Origin: an uncultured Collinsella sp.
Lineage (GTDB): Bacteria; Actinomycetota; Coriobacteriia; Coriobacteriales; Coriobacteriaceae
Direction of reading: 5' to 3'
NCBI GenBank assembly: GCA_958346165.1
Contig: CATVQO010000020.1
Location: 1-14,993 of the forward strand
Length of the DNA stretch: 14,993 nt
In this document: positions 1 to 7,469 of the stretch, in pieces
How positions within the stretch are numbered: position 1 is the stretch's first letter
How the letters are laid out: every line of letters begins with the position of its first letter
The notes under the pieces: generated by a model
What the model was told of the DNA's origin: nothing
Databases searched by the model: none
The model's input: the letters and a program-made list of their open reading frames with translations, nothing else
Program-made: the position numbers and the translations under genes

Positions 1-55
1 GACTTAAAATCTCTCGCCGCAAGGATTGTGGGTTCGAGTCCCACCGCCCCTACCA
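1..55 (+). tRNA. tRNA-Leu (anticodon UAA), 5' part outside window
   Basis: This is the 3' portion of a class II tRNA. The anticodon loop CTTAAAA (3-9) gives anticodon UAA, which reads UUA leucine codons. Bases 1-2 pair with 10-11 as the inner anticodon stem. A 13-base variable region (15-27) is long enough for a Leu tRNA. The T-arm is perfect (GTGGG 28-32, loop TTCGAGT 33-39, CCCAC 40-44). The 3' acceptor strand CGCCCCT (45-51), discriminator A52 and an encoded CCA (53-55) follow. The variable arm pairs weakly (CC 17-18 with GG 23-24). The D-arm and 5' acceptor strand lie outside the window, so acceptor pairing cannot be checked. Confidence 0.88.
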
Positions 56-65
56 CGTATTGTTT

Positions 66-105
66 ACGAGCCCGTGTCCCCCAGGGATGCGGGCTCGTTT
101 CTTTT
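66..105 (+). terminator. Rho-independent terminator of the tRNA-Leu unit
   Basis: ACGAGCCCG (66-74) pairs perfectly with CGGGCTCGT (90-98). The stem continues inward through two G-U pairs and TCCC/GGGA (77-80 with 84-87), leaving a three-base loop. A T-rich tract TTTCTTTT (98-105) follows on the + strand. It starts 10 bases after the tRNA CCA end, as expected for a tRNA transcription terminator. Confidence 0.88.
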
Positions 106-112
106 GGATGCC

Positions 113-246
113 GGTGGGACTCGAACCCGCGAGGGGGCGAGCGTCAAGCGGACGCGCAGCGTCCGCAGCGAGCCGGCGAGGGCGCCGGCAGGCGGCCGAA
201 GCCGGTGCGAATTTGCGCAGCAAATACGCGGACGTCCCACCGCCCC
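113..246. repeat. Hairpin-rich element with tRNA T-arm-like ends
   Basis: No gene is supported here. The left end (113-130), read on the minus strand, matches the T-arm of the adjacent tRNA-Leu (28-45) at 17 of 18 bases. The right end GTCCCACCGCCCC (234-246) is an exact direct copy of tRNA bases 38-50. The ends therefore form a 9-bp inverted repeat (112-120 with 234-242). Four hairpins sit between them: GCGGACGC/GCGTCCGC (148-166), GCCGGCG/CGCCGGC (172-189), CGGC-CGAA-GCCG (193-204) and ATTTGC/GCAAAT (211-225). It resembles a REP/BIME-type or small non-autonomous element. Whether it is dispersed cannot be seen from one copy. Confidence 0.6.
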
Positions 247-304
247 GCGCTTCAGAAAGTTAACTAATTTAGGACTGGCTAAAAAGACTGCTTCGGTCCC
301 TTAG

Positions 305-373
305 AAGTTGCGGTGGAATAGTTCCTGTTTTGGCCGTTTACCGGCCCATTTAAGAACTATTTCACCGCAACTT
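305..373. repeat. Long intergenic hairpin, copy 1
   Basis: The 20-base arm at 305-324 (beginning AAGTTGCGGTGG) pairs with 354-373 apart from one G-U pair (G316/T362, as read on the + strand). An inner stem GGCCG/CGGCC (332-336 with 342-346) lies in the loop. It ends two bases before the stop codon of the ppx-family gene, so it could close that transcript, although no strong T-tract follows on either strand. A second copy of the same arm sequence lies at 6980-7046, so this is a repeated element. Confidence 0.8.
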
Positions 374-375
374 AT

Positions 376-1377
376 TTAGAGGGTGCTGAGAGCGGGGGTC
401 CAGGCGATGGTGGGGGTTGCACCGTCGAGAACCTCGTTGATGGTGGCGGCCATGCCGGCGAGTAAGCTGTTCTCGCTTACAGTGAGCGTCTTGTAGCCGC
501 CGGCTCGCATGAGCTCGCGGATTACCACGGCACCGGCCAAGATAACGCCCGCGCGTTTGGGCTGCACGCCTGGCAACGCGGCAATGCCTGCAACATCCAG
601 CGCAGACATGCGCTCGATAGCGATCGAAATCTGTTCCATCGAAAGCTCGCGCAGGTGCACGAAGCTCGAATCATACGGCTCCAGCTCGTGGACCAGAGCC
701 ACCAGCGTAGTCACCGTGCCGCCCACTGCGACCAAGCGTTCGGCGCGCTCAAAGTCGACAGGCAGACTCTCAAAGTAGCCCGCAAACTGCTCGTTTGCCC
801 ACGCGGCAGCAGCAGCAAGCTCGCCGTCCGCAGGCGGCAGTGCCGAGAAAAACCGCTCCGTCACGCGGCGACAACCGATGTCCAGCGAACGCGTACCCTC
901 CAGCGCGAAGACCCCACGCTCCGGTGCGTACACACCCGTCGCGAGCTCCGTAGAGCCGCCACCCGAATCGGCAACAATGATGCGCTCGCCGGCAAAGTCG
1001 TGCGCCACGCCAAAAAACGTCAGGCGCGCCTCGACCTCGCCCGGAATCACCTGCGGTTCGAGCCCCAGCTTACGCAGGCCGTCCAGCAGCAGTGCGGCAT
1101 TGGATGCATCGCGCGCGGCGCTCGTGCATGTGGTGCAAATGCACGCGGCCCCAAAGGCACGCGCCTCGTCCACAAACATGCGGCATGCAGCGAGCACGCG
1201 CTCGACCGCCGCCTCGCAAAAGCGGCCCGTCGCGTCGACGCCCTCGCCCAGATCGGTAATCTCGGTGTGCTTGGACGATTCCACGATCGCCCCGCCCTCG
1301 ACCTGGGCCAACACCAGTCGCGACGACACCGTTCCCAGGTCGATCGCGGCTACCTTATAGCGTTTGCAATTTGTCAT
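376..1377 (-). CDS. Ppx/GppA-family phosphatase
   Basis: A 333-residue member of the exopolyphosphatase / pppGpp phosphohydrolase family (ASKHA fold), whose members hydrolyse polyphosphate or pppGpp in the cytoplasm. Seen: phosphate-binding loop 1 AIDLGTVSSRLVLA (about 11-24), the family signature TSAARDASN (85-93), PGEVEARL (112-119) in the catalytic Glu region, and the second phosphate loop DSGGGSTEL (137-145). The length is that of the two-domain core, without the C-terminal HD-like extension of E. coli Ppx. The ATG at 1377 has a GGAGGGG Shine-Dalgarno and lies 20 bases after the DivIC-family stop, implying cotranscription. Substrate preference cannot be told from sequence. The same gene follows eno and a division gene in other Actinobacteria. 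Confidence 0.85.
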   Translation of the reverse strand: MTNCKRYKVAAIDLGTVSSRLVLAQVEGGAIVESSKHTEITDLGEGVDATGRFCEAAVERVLAACRMFVDEARAFGAACICTTCTSAARDASNAALLLDGLRKLGLEPQVIPGEVEARLTFFGVAHDFAGERIIVADSGGGSTELATGVYAPERGVFALEGTRSLDIGCRRVTERFFSALPPADGELAAAAAWANEQFAGYFESLPVDFERAERLVAVGGTVTTLVALVHELEPYDSSFVHLRELSMEQISIAIERMSALDVAGIAALPGVQPKRAGVILAGAVVIRELMRAGGYKTLTVSENSLLAGMAATINEVLDGATPTIAWTPALSTL

Positions 1378-1397
1378 TGCGGGCTCCCCTCCGGGCG

Positions 1398-2159
1398 CTA
1401 TTTGCCGTTGGACACGACCGTCTGGCCCTCGACGCCGTTAAACCCAAACAGCATGTCGAGCGCTTGGATGTACCACGGCGCGTCCTTACCGACTTCTTCG
1501 ATTTCCTTGGCAACTTCGCTGGCCTTCTTGGCGTTCGACGACTTCTGGCTCGACGAGGCATCCGAATCGCCGTCCAGGCCCTGCACTTCAATCCTCTTCT
1601 CGCCGGGCATCACCAGGCCCAGGTCCTCGGATGCCGCGTCCTTGATACCCTCCTCCGAGAGCAGCTTGTCGACGCTTTTTTGCAGCTCATCATTGTATTG
1701 CTGGCGAATCTCGACCTGCTTGGCCAAGATATCGCTCGAACGCTTTGCCACGTACAGGTCGCGCACGGGGAAATACAGGCTCACGAGCACCAGGGCAACG
1801 ACGATGCCGATGAATAGCCCTCGCTGAGGACCGTGGGTAAAGTCGTAGATCGCCTTGACCACCGCGTTGTCGTTGGCGTAGTGCATAAAGTCCGAGCCCG
1901 AAAGACGGTTCGAGGGCCTGCTCGACCCATCATGCGTTTGAGCCGACGAGCGCTGAGCATGCGACGAACGTGCTGGGCGCACTGGTCCATCTGTCGAAGT
2001 ATTCACTTGAGCATTGGGGCGCGAGGTACTTGTCGGGCGCTGCATGGAGCGGTCGGCGCCGGCGTAGGCGGACCCACCGAGCTGCACCGTGCGCGCACGG
2101 CGAGGCGACGGCTCACGCGAACCGGCGGAATAGTACCTGTTGTCGTAAATCTGATCCAT
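1398..2159 (-). CDS. DivIC/FtsB-family septum formation initiator
   Basis: About 253 residues with bitopic membrane topology. A long Ser/Arg/Pro-rich, probably disordered cytoplasmic N-terminus (1-110) is followed by one transmembrane segment (about 114-132, GLFIGIVVALVLVSLYFPV). An extracytoplasmic coiled-coil region (about 135-170) follows, then the family element with DLGLVMPGE (179-187), which matches the ELGMVKPGE-type motif of DivIC. Family members pair with FtsL/FtsQ-type proteins at the division septum. Downstream is a Ser/Lys/Glu-rich tail and a hydrophobic end. The ATG at 2159 is chosen because it has AAGG upstream and a candidate promoter at 2203-2211. The longer reading to 2285 would run through the eno terminator. 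The gene lies between eno and the ppx-family gene. Confidence 0.82.
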   Translation of the reverse strand: MDQIYDNRYYSAGSREPSPRRARTVQLGGSAYAGADRSMQRPTSTSRPNAQVNTSTDGPVRPARSSHAQRSSAQTHDGSSRPSNRLSGSDFMHYANDNAVVKAIYDFTHGPQRGLFIGIVVALVLVSLYFPVRDLYVAKRSSDILAKQVEIRQQYNDELQKSVDKLLSEEGIKDAASEDLGLVMPGEKRIEVQGLDGDSDASSSQKSSNAKKASEVAKEIEEVGKDAPWYIQALDMLFGFNGVEGQTVVSNGK

Positions 2160-2202
2160 GTGCGCCTTGTGCGGTTGAGGTTTGTTTGCGCTAAGTCCTT
2201 TA

Positions 2203-2211
2203 GTTATAGCA
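2203..2211 (-). promoter_or_regulatory. Candidate extended -10 promoter for the division gene
   Basis: On the minus strand the sequence reads TGCTATAAC, an extended -10 (TGn plus TATAAC), about 44 bases before the ATG at 2159. No good -35 hexamer lies 16-18 bases upstream. It sits downstream of the eno terminator, which would make the division gene and the ppx-family gene a separate unit. Confidence 0.4.
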
Positions 2212-2250
2212 CGAGCGCCCGCACCGCCTTCGCCAGCCTTTGCTCGACAT

Positions 2251-2282
2251 AAAAAAGGCGCTGAGCCATATGGCCCAGCGCC
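2251..2282 (-). terminator. Rho-independent terminator after eno
   Basis: On the minus strand GGCGCTG (2282-2276) pairs with CAGCGCC (2263-2257), with inner pairs GCC/GGC and one G-U. Six T residues (2256-2251) follow immediately. It begins 65 bases after the eno stop codon and is a textbook intrinsic terminator. Confidence 0.9.
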
Positions 2283-2346
2283 CAATGGCGGCCATCAGAA
2301 GTGGAACGGAGCCGAGTCAACCCCGCTCCCCGCGTGCACCACTTGT

Positions 2347-3648
<1,302 letters not shown>

Positions 3649-3735
3649 TCACTTGGAAACGTAGTTGATGCAAGCGACTGGCCGACCGTGCACCATCGGT
3701 GCGCCTCCGTAAGTTAGCCATGTCGCACTTTTTGC

Positions 3736-3765
3736 ATTATGCCCTAAGTTAGCCGAGGGATACAA
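3736..3765 (-). promoter_or_regulatory. Candidate sigma-70-type promoter for eno
   Basis: On the minus strand TTGTAT (3765-3760) lies 18 bases from CATAAT (3741-3736), with a predicted start near 3729 and a leader of about 93 bases. Two direct copies of GGCTAACTTA (minus strand, 3754-3745 and 3719-3710) lie in the spacer and in the early leader, 35 bases apart. This would fit a regulator site. A small leader hairpin GCACC-ATC-GGTGC is at about 3690-3702. Confidence 0.5.
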
Positions 3766-3775
3766 TTGTTTTTCG

Positions 3776-3821
3776 AAAAATTTAGCGGGAACGATGAGGC
3801 ATGTCAGCCCGTCGTTCCCGC
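3776..3821 (-). terminator. Terminator after mazG
   Basis: On the minus strand the perfect 10-bp stem GCGGGAACGA (3821-3812) / TCGTTCCCGC (3794-3785) is followed by TAAATTTTT (3784-3776). It begins 5 bases after the mazG stop and ends just upstream of the eno promoter, separating the two units. Confidence 0.8.
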
Positions 3822-3825
3822 AGTC

Positions 3826-4674
3826 TTACTCTTCCGCCTTTGCGGCATCCCAGAGGTCGTTGAGGCCGTGGGTCGAAAGCTCAGCCAGATCTACATGAGC
3901 GTTGGCCGCCATCTGCTCCATCGCGGCCCAACGGCGGCGGAACTTTGCCGTGCTGGCACGAAGGGCACTCTCGGCGTCGATTCCCTCCTTGCGCGCAACG
4001 TTGACCAGGGCAAAGAGCAGGTCGCCAAACTCCATCTCGCGCTCGGGCGAGCCGGGAGCCTCGGCCTCAAACTCGGCACGCTCCTCGGCGACCTCGTCCC
4101 ACACGTCCTGGACCGTCTCCCACTCAAAGCCCACGGCCGCTGCCTTGCGCGACACCTTCTGGGCCTGCATCAGCGCCGGCAGATGCGTGGGCACACCGTC
4201 GAGCAGGCCCTCGGGCGCAGCCTCGCCTGCCGCCACGGCTTTGTCCTTGGCGGCCTTCTCGGCAAGCTTGACCTCGTCCCAGATCTTGAGCACCTCGTCG
4301 GAGTTATCGGCATCCGCATCGCCAAACACGTGCGGATGGCGTCGGATGAGTTTGGCGTCGATATCGCGTGCCACATCGGCCAGCGTAAACTCACCGGCGT
4401 CCGCCGCAATCTGCGCATGCAGCACTACCTGCATGAGCACGTCGCCGAGCTCCTCGCGCAGGTGCGCCGCGTCGTCCGCCTCAATGCAGTCGAGCGCCTC
4501 GTAGGCTTCCTCGATCATGTTCTTGCCGATGCTCTGGTGCGTCTGTTCGCGATCCCACGGGCAGCCATCGGGCTGACGCAGACGCCAGATGGTCTGCACC
4601 AGATGCTGCAGCTCGGCCGACGCGTCGACCAGCGTGGACAGATCGCGCGAACCCTCGGCATTTTGCTGAGCCAT
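3826..4674 (-). CDS. mazG: MazG nucleoside triphosphate pyrophosphohydrolase
   Basis: About 282 residues with two MazG all-alpha NTP-pyrophosphatase domains, the full-length E. coli-like architecture. It cleaves (d)NTPs to NMP plus PPi and is thought to act as a house-cleaning enzyme. Domain 1 has GCPWDREQTH (37-46), the metal motif EEAYE (55-59) and EELGD (74-78). Domain 2 has EE (197-198) and EFGDLLFALVN (215-225). The chosen ATG at 4674 has GGAGGA upstream and lies 2 bases after the phosphodiesterase stop (TAA-CC-ATG), so translation is probably coupled. An in-frame start at 4782 would overlap the upstream gene by over 100 bases and begins with unconserved sequence. Confidence 0.93.
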   Translation of the reverse strand: MAQQNAEGSRDLSTLVDASAELQHLVQTIWRLRQPDGCPWDREQTHQSIGKNMIEEAYEALDCIEADDAAHLREELGDVLMQVVLHAQIAADAGEFTLADVARDIDAKLIRRHPHVFGDADADNSDEVLKIWDEVKLAEKAAKDKAVAAGEAAPEGLLDGVPTHLPALMQAQKVSRKAAAVGFEWETVQDVWDEVAEERAEFEAEAPGSPEREMEFGDLLFALVNVARKEGIDAESALRASTAKFRRRWAAMEQMAANAHVDLAELSTHGLNDLWDAAKAEE

Positions 4675-4676
4675 GG

Positions 4677-5225
4677 TTAGTCCTCCTCCAGGATCACATG
4701 ACGGAACGCGCCGCCCTCGTAGATGCCGTAACTGTGCGTACCGTCCTTGGGAATGCTCACGCTGCCGGGATTGAAGAGCCACAGGCCCGGGTGTGCCTCG
4801 CTTGCCTCGTTAACCTTGATGTGCGTGTGGCCGTAGACGAGCGCGGAGCCCTCGGGCAGCGCGGGCGCGTGGTCGACGCTGTTGTGCATGCCGGCGCCAA
4901 AGACGTGGCCGTGCGTCAGGAACAGCTCGCGGTCGGCCTCGTCAAACAGCGTGGCATAGTCGGCCATAACGGGAAAGTCGAGCACCATCTGGTCGACCTC
5001 GGCGTCACAGTTGCCGCGCACCGCGATGATGCGGTCGGCCAGGGCGTTGAGCAGCGGGATTACGCGCTTGGGGGCGTAATCGCGCGGCAAGTCGTTGCGC
5101 GGACCGTGGTAGAGCAGGTCGCCCAGCAGCACGATGCGGTCGGGCTGCTCGGATTCGATGGCGGTGACCAGGCGCTCGGTCCAGTATGCCGAGCCGTGGA
5201 TGTCGGAGGCGATGAGGTATTTCAT
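4677..5225 (-). CDS. YfcE-type metallophosphoesterase
   Basis: A 182-residue calcineurin-like phosphoesterase of the YfcE/MJ0936 group. These are binuclear-metal phosphodiesterases whose natural substrate is generally unknown. All metal-site motifs are present in order: SDIHG (D8, H10), GDLLYHGPRN (D36), GNCDAE (N72), THGH (H105, H107) and GHTHI (H133, H135), followed by NPGSVSIPK (152-160). It has no signal peptide or membrane segment, so it is cytoplasmic. The ATG at 5225 is preceded by AAAGGAT. It lies 57 bases after the LarC-domain gene and 2 bases before mazG, so all three are probably cotranscribed. A link to the nucleotide house-cleaning role of MazG is speculative. Confidence 0.88.
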   Translation of the reverse strand: MKYLIASDIHGSAYWTERLVTAIESEQPDRIVLLGDLLYHGPRNDLPRDYAPKRVIPLLNALADRIIAVRGNCDAEVDQMVLDFPVMADYATLFDEADRELFLTHGHVFGAGMHNSVDHAPALPEGSALVYGHTHIKVNEASEAHPGLWLFNPGSVSIPKDGTHSYGIYEGGAFRHVILEED

Positions 5226-5282
5226 GAGGGATCCTTTCGGGGTGGGGCTGATGGGGCTGGGCGTGGCGTGCCACCGGCCGCG

Positions 5283-5768
5283 TTACTCAAATCGCAGCGC
5301 CGCGGCTTGTGCCGTATGCATCACGCGTTGGAGCGGTACGTTATGCTCGCGGGCGAGACGGGCGCAGTCCTCGTACTCGGGCGCTGCACGCTCGCTGCCG
5401 TCGGGCAGAGTCGCCACCTTAACGGATACCTCGCCCCAAGGCGTTGTTACGCGCTCAAAGCGGCGTGGCAGGCAAACGCGCTCCATAACTTGACGGCGGA
5501 TGCCATTGGTCGTGGTTTCCAAAAAGATAATCGTCTGCAGGCGCTCGATATCCTCGTGGGTACAGATTACCTGCAGCTGCCAGCCGGGGCGGCCTTTCTT
5601 GCAATAGAGGGGCAGCCAATGCACCTCGCGCGCACCGGCCTCGCGCAGGCGGTCGGCGGCGTAGGCGAGCACCTCAGGCGACGCGTCGTCGATGTCGCAC
5701 TCCAGCTTGACGATGGTCTCGGGCGCATCGGTCTCGCGGGACAGCGGAGATTTGCTATCGCATGGCAT
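5283..5768 (-). CDS. Stand-alone LarC C-terminal (LarC2-like) domain
   Basis: About 161 residues matching the C-terminal half of LarC, the CTP-dependent nickel insertase that installs Ni in the pincer cofactor of lactate racemase. Seen: DIDDASPEVLAYAADRL (25-41), LPLYCKKGRPG (52-62), the signature FLETTTNGIRR (82-92), TPWGEVSVKV (109-118), PEYEDCARLA (130-139) and PLQRVM (145-150). Full LarC is about 400 residues. The LarC1 half is absent upstream, where a 286-base intergenic region leads to a divergent gene. No larA, larB or larE is in the window. The ATG at 5768 is preferred over 5807 because GGAAAGGAG lies 9 bases upstream. Function without LarC1 is unknown: it may work with a partner elsewhere or have another role. 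Confidence 0.8.
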   Translation of the reverse strand: MPCDSKSPLSRETDAPETIVKLECDIDDASPEVLAYAADRLREAGAREVHWLPLYCKKGRPGWQLQVICTHEDIERLQTIIFLETTTNGIRRQVMERVCLPRRFERVTTPWGEVSVKVATLPDGSERAAPEYEDCARLAREHNVPLQRVMHTAQAAALRFE

Positions 5769-5874
5769 ACGGTCCGGCTCCTTTCCGCACGGGCTCGTTT
5801 TGTTCATCCAAACGCTAGCACATCGGACGTGGCACAGGCGTGACTTTCGTCCGTCGCCGCCCTCGCTCCTAACC

Positions 5875-5939
5875 AAACGTGTACATCAGCCTCCAAACAT
5901 GTCATTTTTTGCAGCTTTTGGAGGCTGACGTACACGTTT
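5875..5939. repeat. Long inverted repeat in the divergent intergenic region
   Basis: Two 23-base arms (5875-5897, ending CAGCCTCCAAA; 5917-5939, starting TTTGGAGGCTG) pair with one mismatch (A5885/C5929, a G-U pair if transcribed from the minus strand). The 19-base loop contains a T6 run. It lies between the LarC-domain gene and the PHP phosphatase, upstream of both. It could be a dispersed hairpin element or a shared regulatory structure. The rest of 5769-6054 shows only the two ribosome sites and a weak promoter. Confidence 0.75.
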
Positions 5940-6016
5940 TGGAGCGGGGCCGCACCGCGCGCCCTTTCCAGTCGATTTCGGCCCCGGAGCGCTCGTCGCA
6001 TCGGGGGCCGCCCCAT

Positions 6017-6022
6017 TACAAT
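6017..6022 (+). promoter_or_regulatory. Possible -10 box for the PHP phosphatase
   Basis: TACAAT on the + strand lies 32 bases before the ATG at 6055, giving a short leader that holds the AAAGGAG ribosome site. No recognisable -35 is seen at the right spacing, so this is a weak call. Confidence 0.28.
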
Positions 6023-6054
6023 GGAGCGGATTCGCTTGACGCAAAGGAGCCGCC

Positions 6055-6966
6055 ATGCCTGCTTGCCCGCTGGTCGATTGCCATACTCACACCTCGTTTT
6101 CGGACGGGCACGCCTCGTTTGAGGACAACGTTCGCGCCGCTGCTGCGGCCGGCTGCCGCGTTATGGTCTCGACTGACCACCTCACCCTACCTGCCAGCAT
6201 GGATGCTAACTGCGAGGTGCAGGTCGTCGAGGGCGACCTGCCGGCACATCGTCTGGCCTTTGAGGACGCCCGCAAGCTCGCCGCGCAGATCGCGCCGGAG
6301 CTCGAGCTTATCTATGGCTTTGAATGCGACTGGTACAAAGGCTGCGAGCCTTTGGTTGAGCGCTGGTCAGCGAGCGCCGTGGTGCGCCTGGGCAGCGTGC
6401 ACTGGATTGGCGACCCCGGCGATATCATGGCCGGTGCCGCGGGTACGGCGGGAACGGAAAACGTCGCTCGCCCCGATACACCCGATTCCCTTTGCGGTTG
6501 GATCGACGACGACACCAACCTGCACGTTTGGGAAAACCTGGGGGTACGCGGCGTGTGGGAGCGCTACGTCGACGACTGGTGCCGCGCTTGCGAAAGCTCA
6601 CTCAACTTTGACGTGATGGCCCATCCCGACCTGGTCATGCGCTTTTCGAAGGAGAGCTTTGCGCCCGATTTTGACCCGGCGCCGTTTTGGGAGCAGATGG
6701 CCGAATGCGCCCACGATACGGGTCGCCGCGTTGAGGTCTCGACGGCTGCGCCGCGCAAGGGGCTCGATGACTATTACCCCTCGACGGGGCTGTTGCGTTG
6801 CTTCGCCCACGCCGAGATACCCATCACCTTTGGCTCGGACGCGCACCGCGCCTGCGATATCTGCTGGAACATCCGCGAGGCCCAGGCCCACGCCTACGAC
6901 TGCGGCTATCGAACCTTCGATATCCCCCACCTCAACGGAGAATGGGAGTCCACACCCCTCGTCTAG
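6055..6966 (+). CDS. hisK: PHP-family histidinol-phosphatase
   Basis: A 303-residue PHP-fold metallophosphatase of the HisJ/HisK family. It dephosphorylates L-histidinol phosphate to histidinol, the step before HisD. The trinuclear metal site is visible: DCHTHTSFSDGH (H10, H12, D17, H18), STDH (D41, H42), GFECDW (E90), GSVHW (H116), MAHPDL (H190) and GSDAHR (D262, H264). The ATG at 6055 has AAAGGAG 7 bases upstream. It is convergent with the his operon. Because HisB here lacks the HAD phosphatase domain, this gene fits as the missing enzyme of the pathway. A PHP phosphoesterase with another substrate is possible but less likely given the family resemblance and location. Confidence 0.88.
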   Translation: MPACPLVDCHTHTSFSDGHASFEDNVRAAAAAGCRVMVSTDHLTLPASMDANCEVQVVEGDLPAHRLAFEDARKLAAQIAPELELIYGFECDWYKGCEPLVERWSASAVVRLGSVHWIGDPGDIMAGAAGTAGTENVARPDTPDSLCGWIDDDTNLHVWENLGVRGVWERYVDDWCRACESSLNFDVMAHPDLVMRFSKESFAPDFDPAPFWEQMAECAHDTGRRVEVSTAAPRKGLDDYYPSTGLLRCFAHAEIPITFGSDAHRACDICWNIREAQAHAYDCGYRTFDIPHLNGEWESTPLV

Positions 6967-6979
6967 CCGTCCCTTCATT

Positions 6980-7046
6980 AGTTGCGGTGAAATAGTTCCT
7001 GTTTATAGCCCTAAGACCGTCAAACAAGAACTATTCCACCGCAACT
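6980..7046. repeat. Long intergenic hairpin, copy 2
   Basis: Arms 6980-6998 (AGTTGCGGTGAAATAGTTC) and 7028-7046 pair at 18 of 19 positions. The pairing continues inward through CTGTTT/AAACAAG with one further mismatch. The arms are the same as those of the hairpin at 305-373, but the single variant base is in the opposite arm, so the G-U pair forms on a minus-strand transcript. Both copies begin CCTGTTT after the left arm. It lies between the convergent PHP phosphatase and hisE ends. Confidence 0.8.
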
Positions 7047-7051
7047 TCCAT

Positions 7052-7084
7052 TTGATCCGTTGGGGACGGAGGAAAACGGATCAA
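7052..7084. repeat. Palindromic hairpin next to copy 2
   Basis: TTGATCCGTT (7052-7061) pairs perfectly with AACGGATCAA (7075-7084) around a 13-base loop containing GGGGACGGAGG. It follows the copy 2 hairpin by 5 bases and precedes CCTGTCCCC (7099-7107). The hisE stop is 42 bases away on the minus strand. There is no T-tract, so it is not a canonical terminator. Confidence 0.6.
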
Positions 7085-7126
7085 TTGGAGCAAAGCATCC
7101 TGTCCCCCCTTGCGCCAAAAGCTCGA

Positions 7127-7444
7127 CTAGTGGCGACGGGCGTTGAGTTCGCCGGCCAGCTCGTCGAGGGTGATGCCGTAGCGCTCGAGCGTCACGAGCA
7201 GGTGGTAGACCAGGTCACCGGCCTCATAGCGAATGTGGTCATGGTCGTTATCCTTGCAGGCCATGATGACCTCGCCCGCCTCCTCGGCAAGCTTCTTGAG
7301 CAGCTCGTCCTCGACGTCGGTCAACAGACGAGCGGTGTAGCTCTCCTGTGGCGACGCATCGCGACGACCGTGAATCACCTCGGCCAGACCCGTCAGCGTC
7401 TCGCCGATATTTCCATCCTGAACATTTGCGGTGCGCACACCCAT
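7127..7444 (-). CDS. hisE: Phosphoribosyl-ATP diphosphatase
   Basis: A 105-residue monofunctional HisE, second step of histidine synthesis: PR-ATP to PR-AMP plus pyrophosphate. It has the all-alpha MazG-like fold with the metal-binding motif KKLAEEAGEV (50-59) and YEAGDLVYHLL (73-83). The length is normal for the stand-alone enzyme. The ATG at 7444 has AAAGGAT upstream. It is the last his gene, 46 bases after hisI. The two activities, fused as HisIE in E. coli, are separate genes here. Two hairpins at 6980-7084 lie downstream. Confidence 0.95.
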   Translation of the reverse strand: MGVRTANVQDGNIGETLTGLAEVIHGRRDASPQESYTARLLTDVEDELLKKLAEEAGEVIMACKDNDHDHIRYEAGDLVYHLLVTLERYGITLDELAGELNARRH

Positions 7445-7469
7445 AGTTCAATCCTTTCCGTTTTACCGA

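Noticed and set aside
26..304. Short + strand frames over the tRNA tail and the hairpin element
   Set aside because: They start inside the tRNA or its terminator and cover structured repeats, so coding is not supported.
655..1827. A 390-codon + strand frame opposite the ppx-family and division genes
   Set aside because: It spans two real minus-strand genes and has no family resemblance or ribosome site.
2160..2285. Upstream start for the division gene at 2285
   Set aside because: That start lies within the eno terminator, and the added 42 residues are not family-like.
4698..5843. A 381-codon + strand frame opposite the phosphodiesterase and LarC-domain genes
   Set aside because: It is antisense to two genes with clear motifs and covers their intergenic gap, so it is not a plausible gene.
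5769..5874. A riboswitch or metal-responsive leader ahead of the LarC-domain gene
   Set aside because: No known riboswitch core or conserved stem set could be recognised. Only a ribosome site and a weak -10-like TAGCGT are visible.
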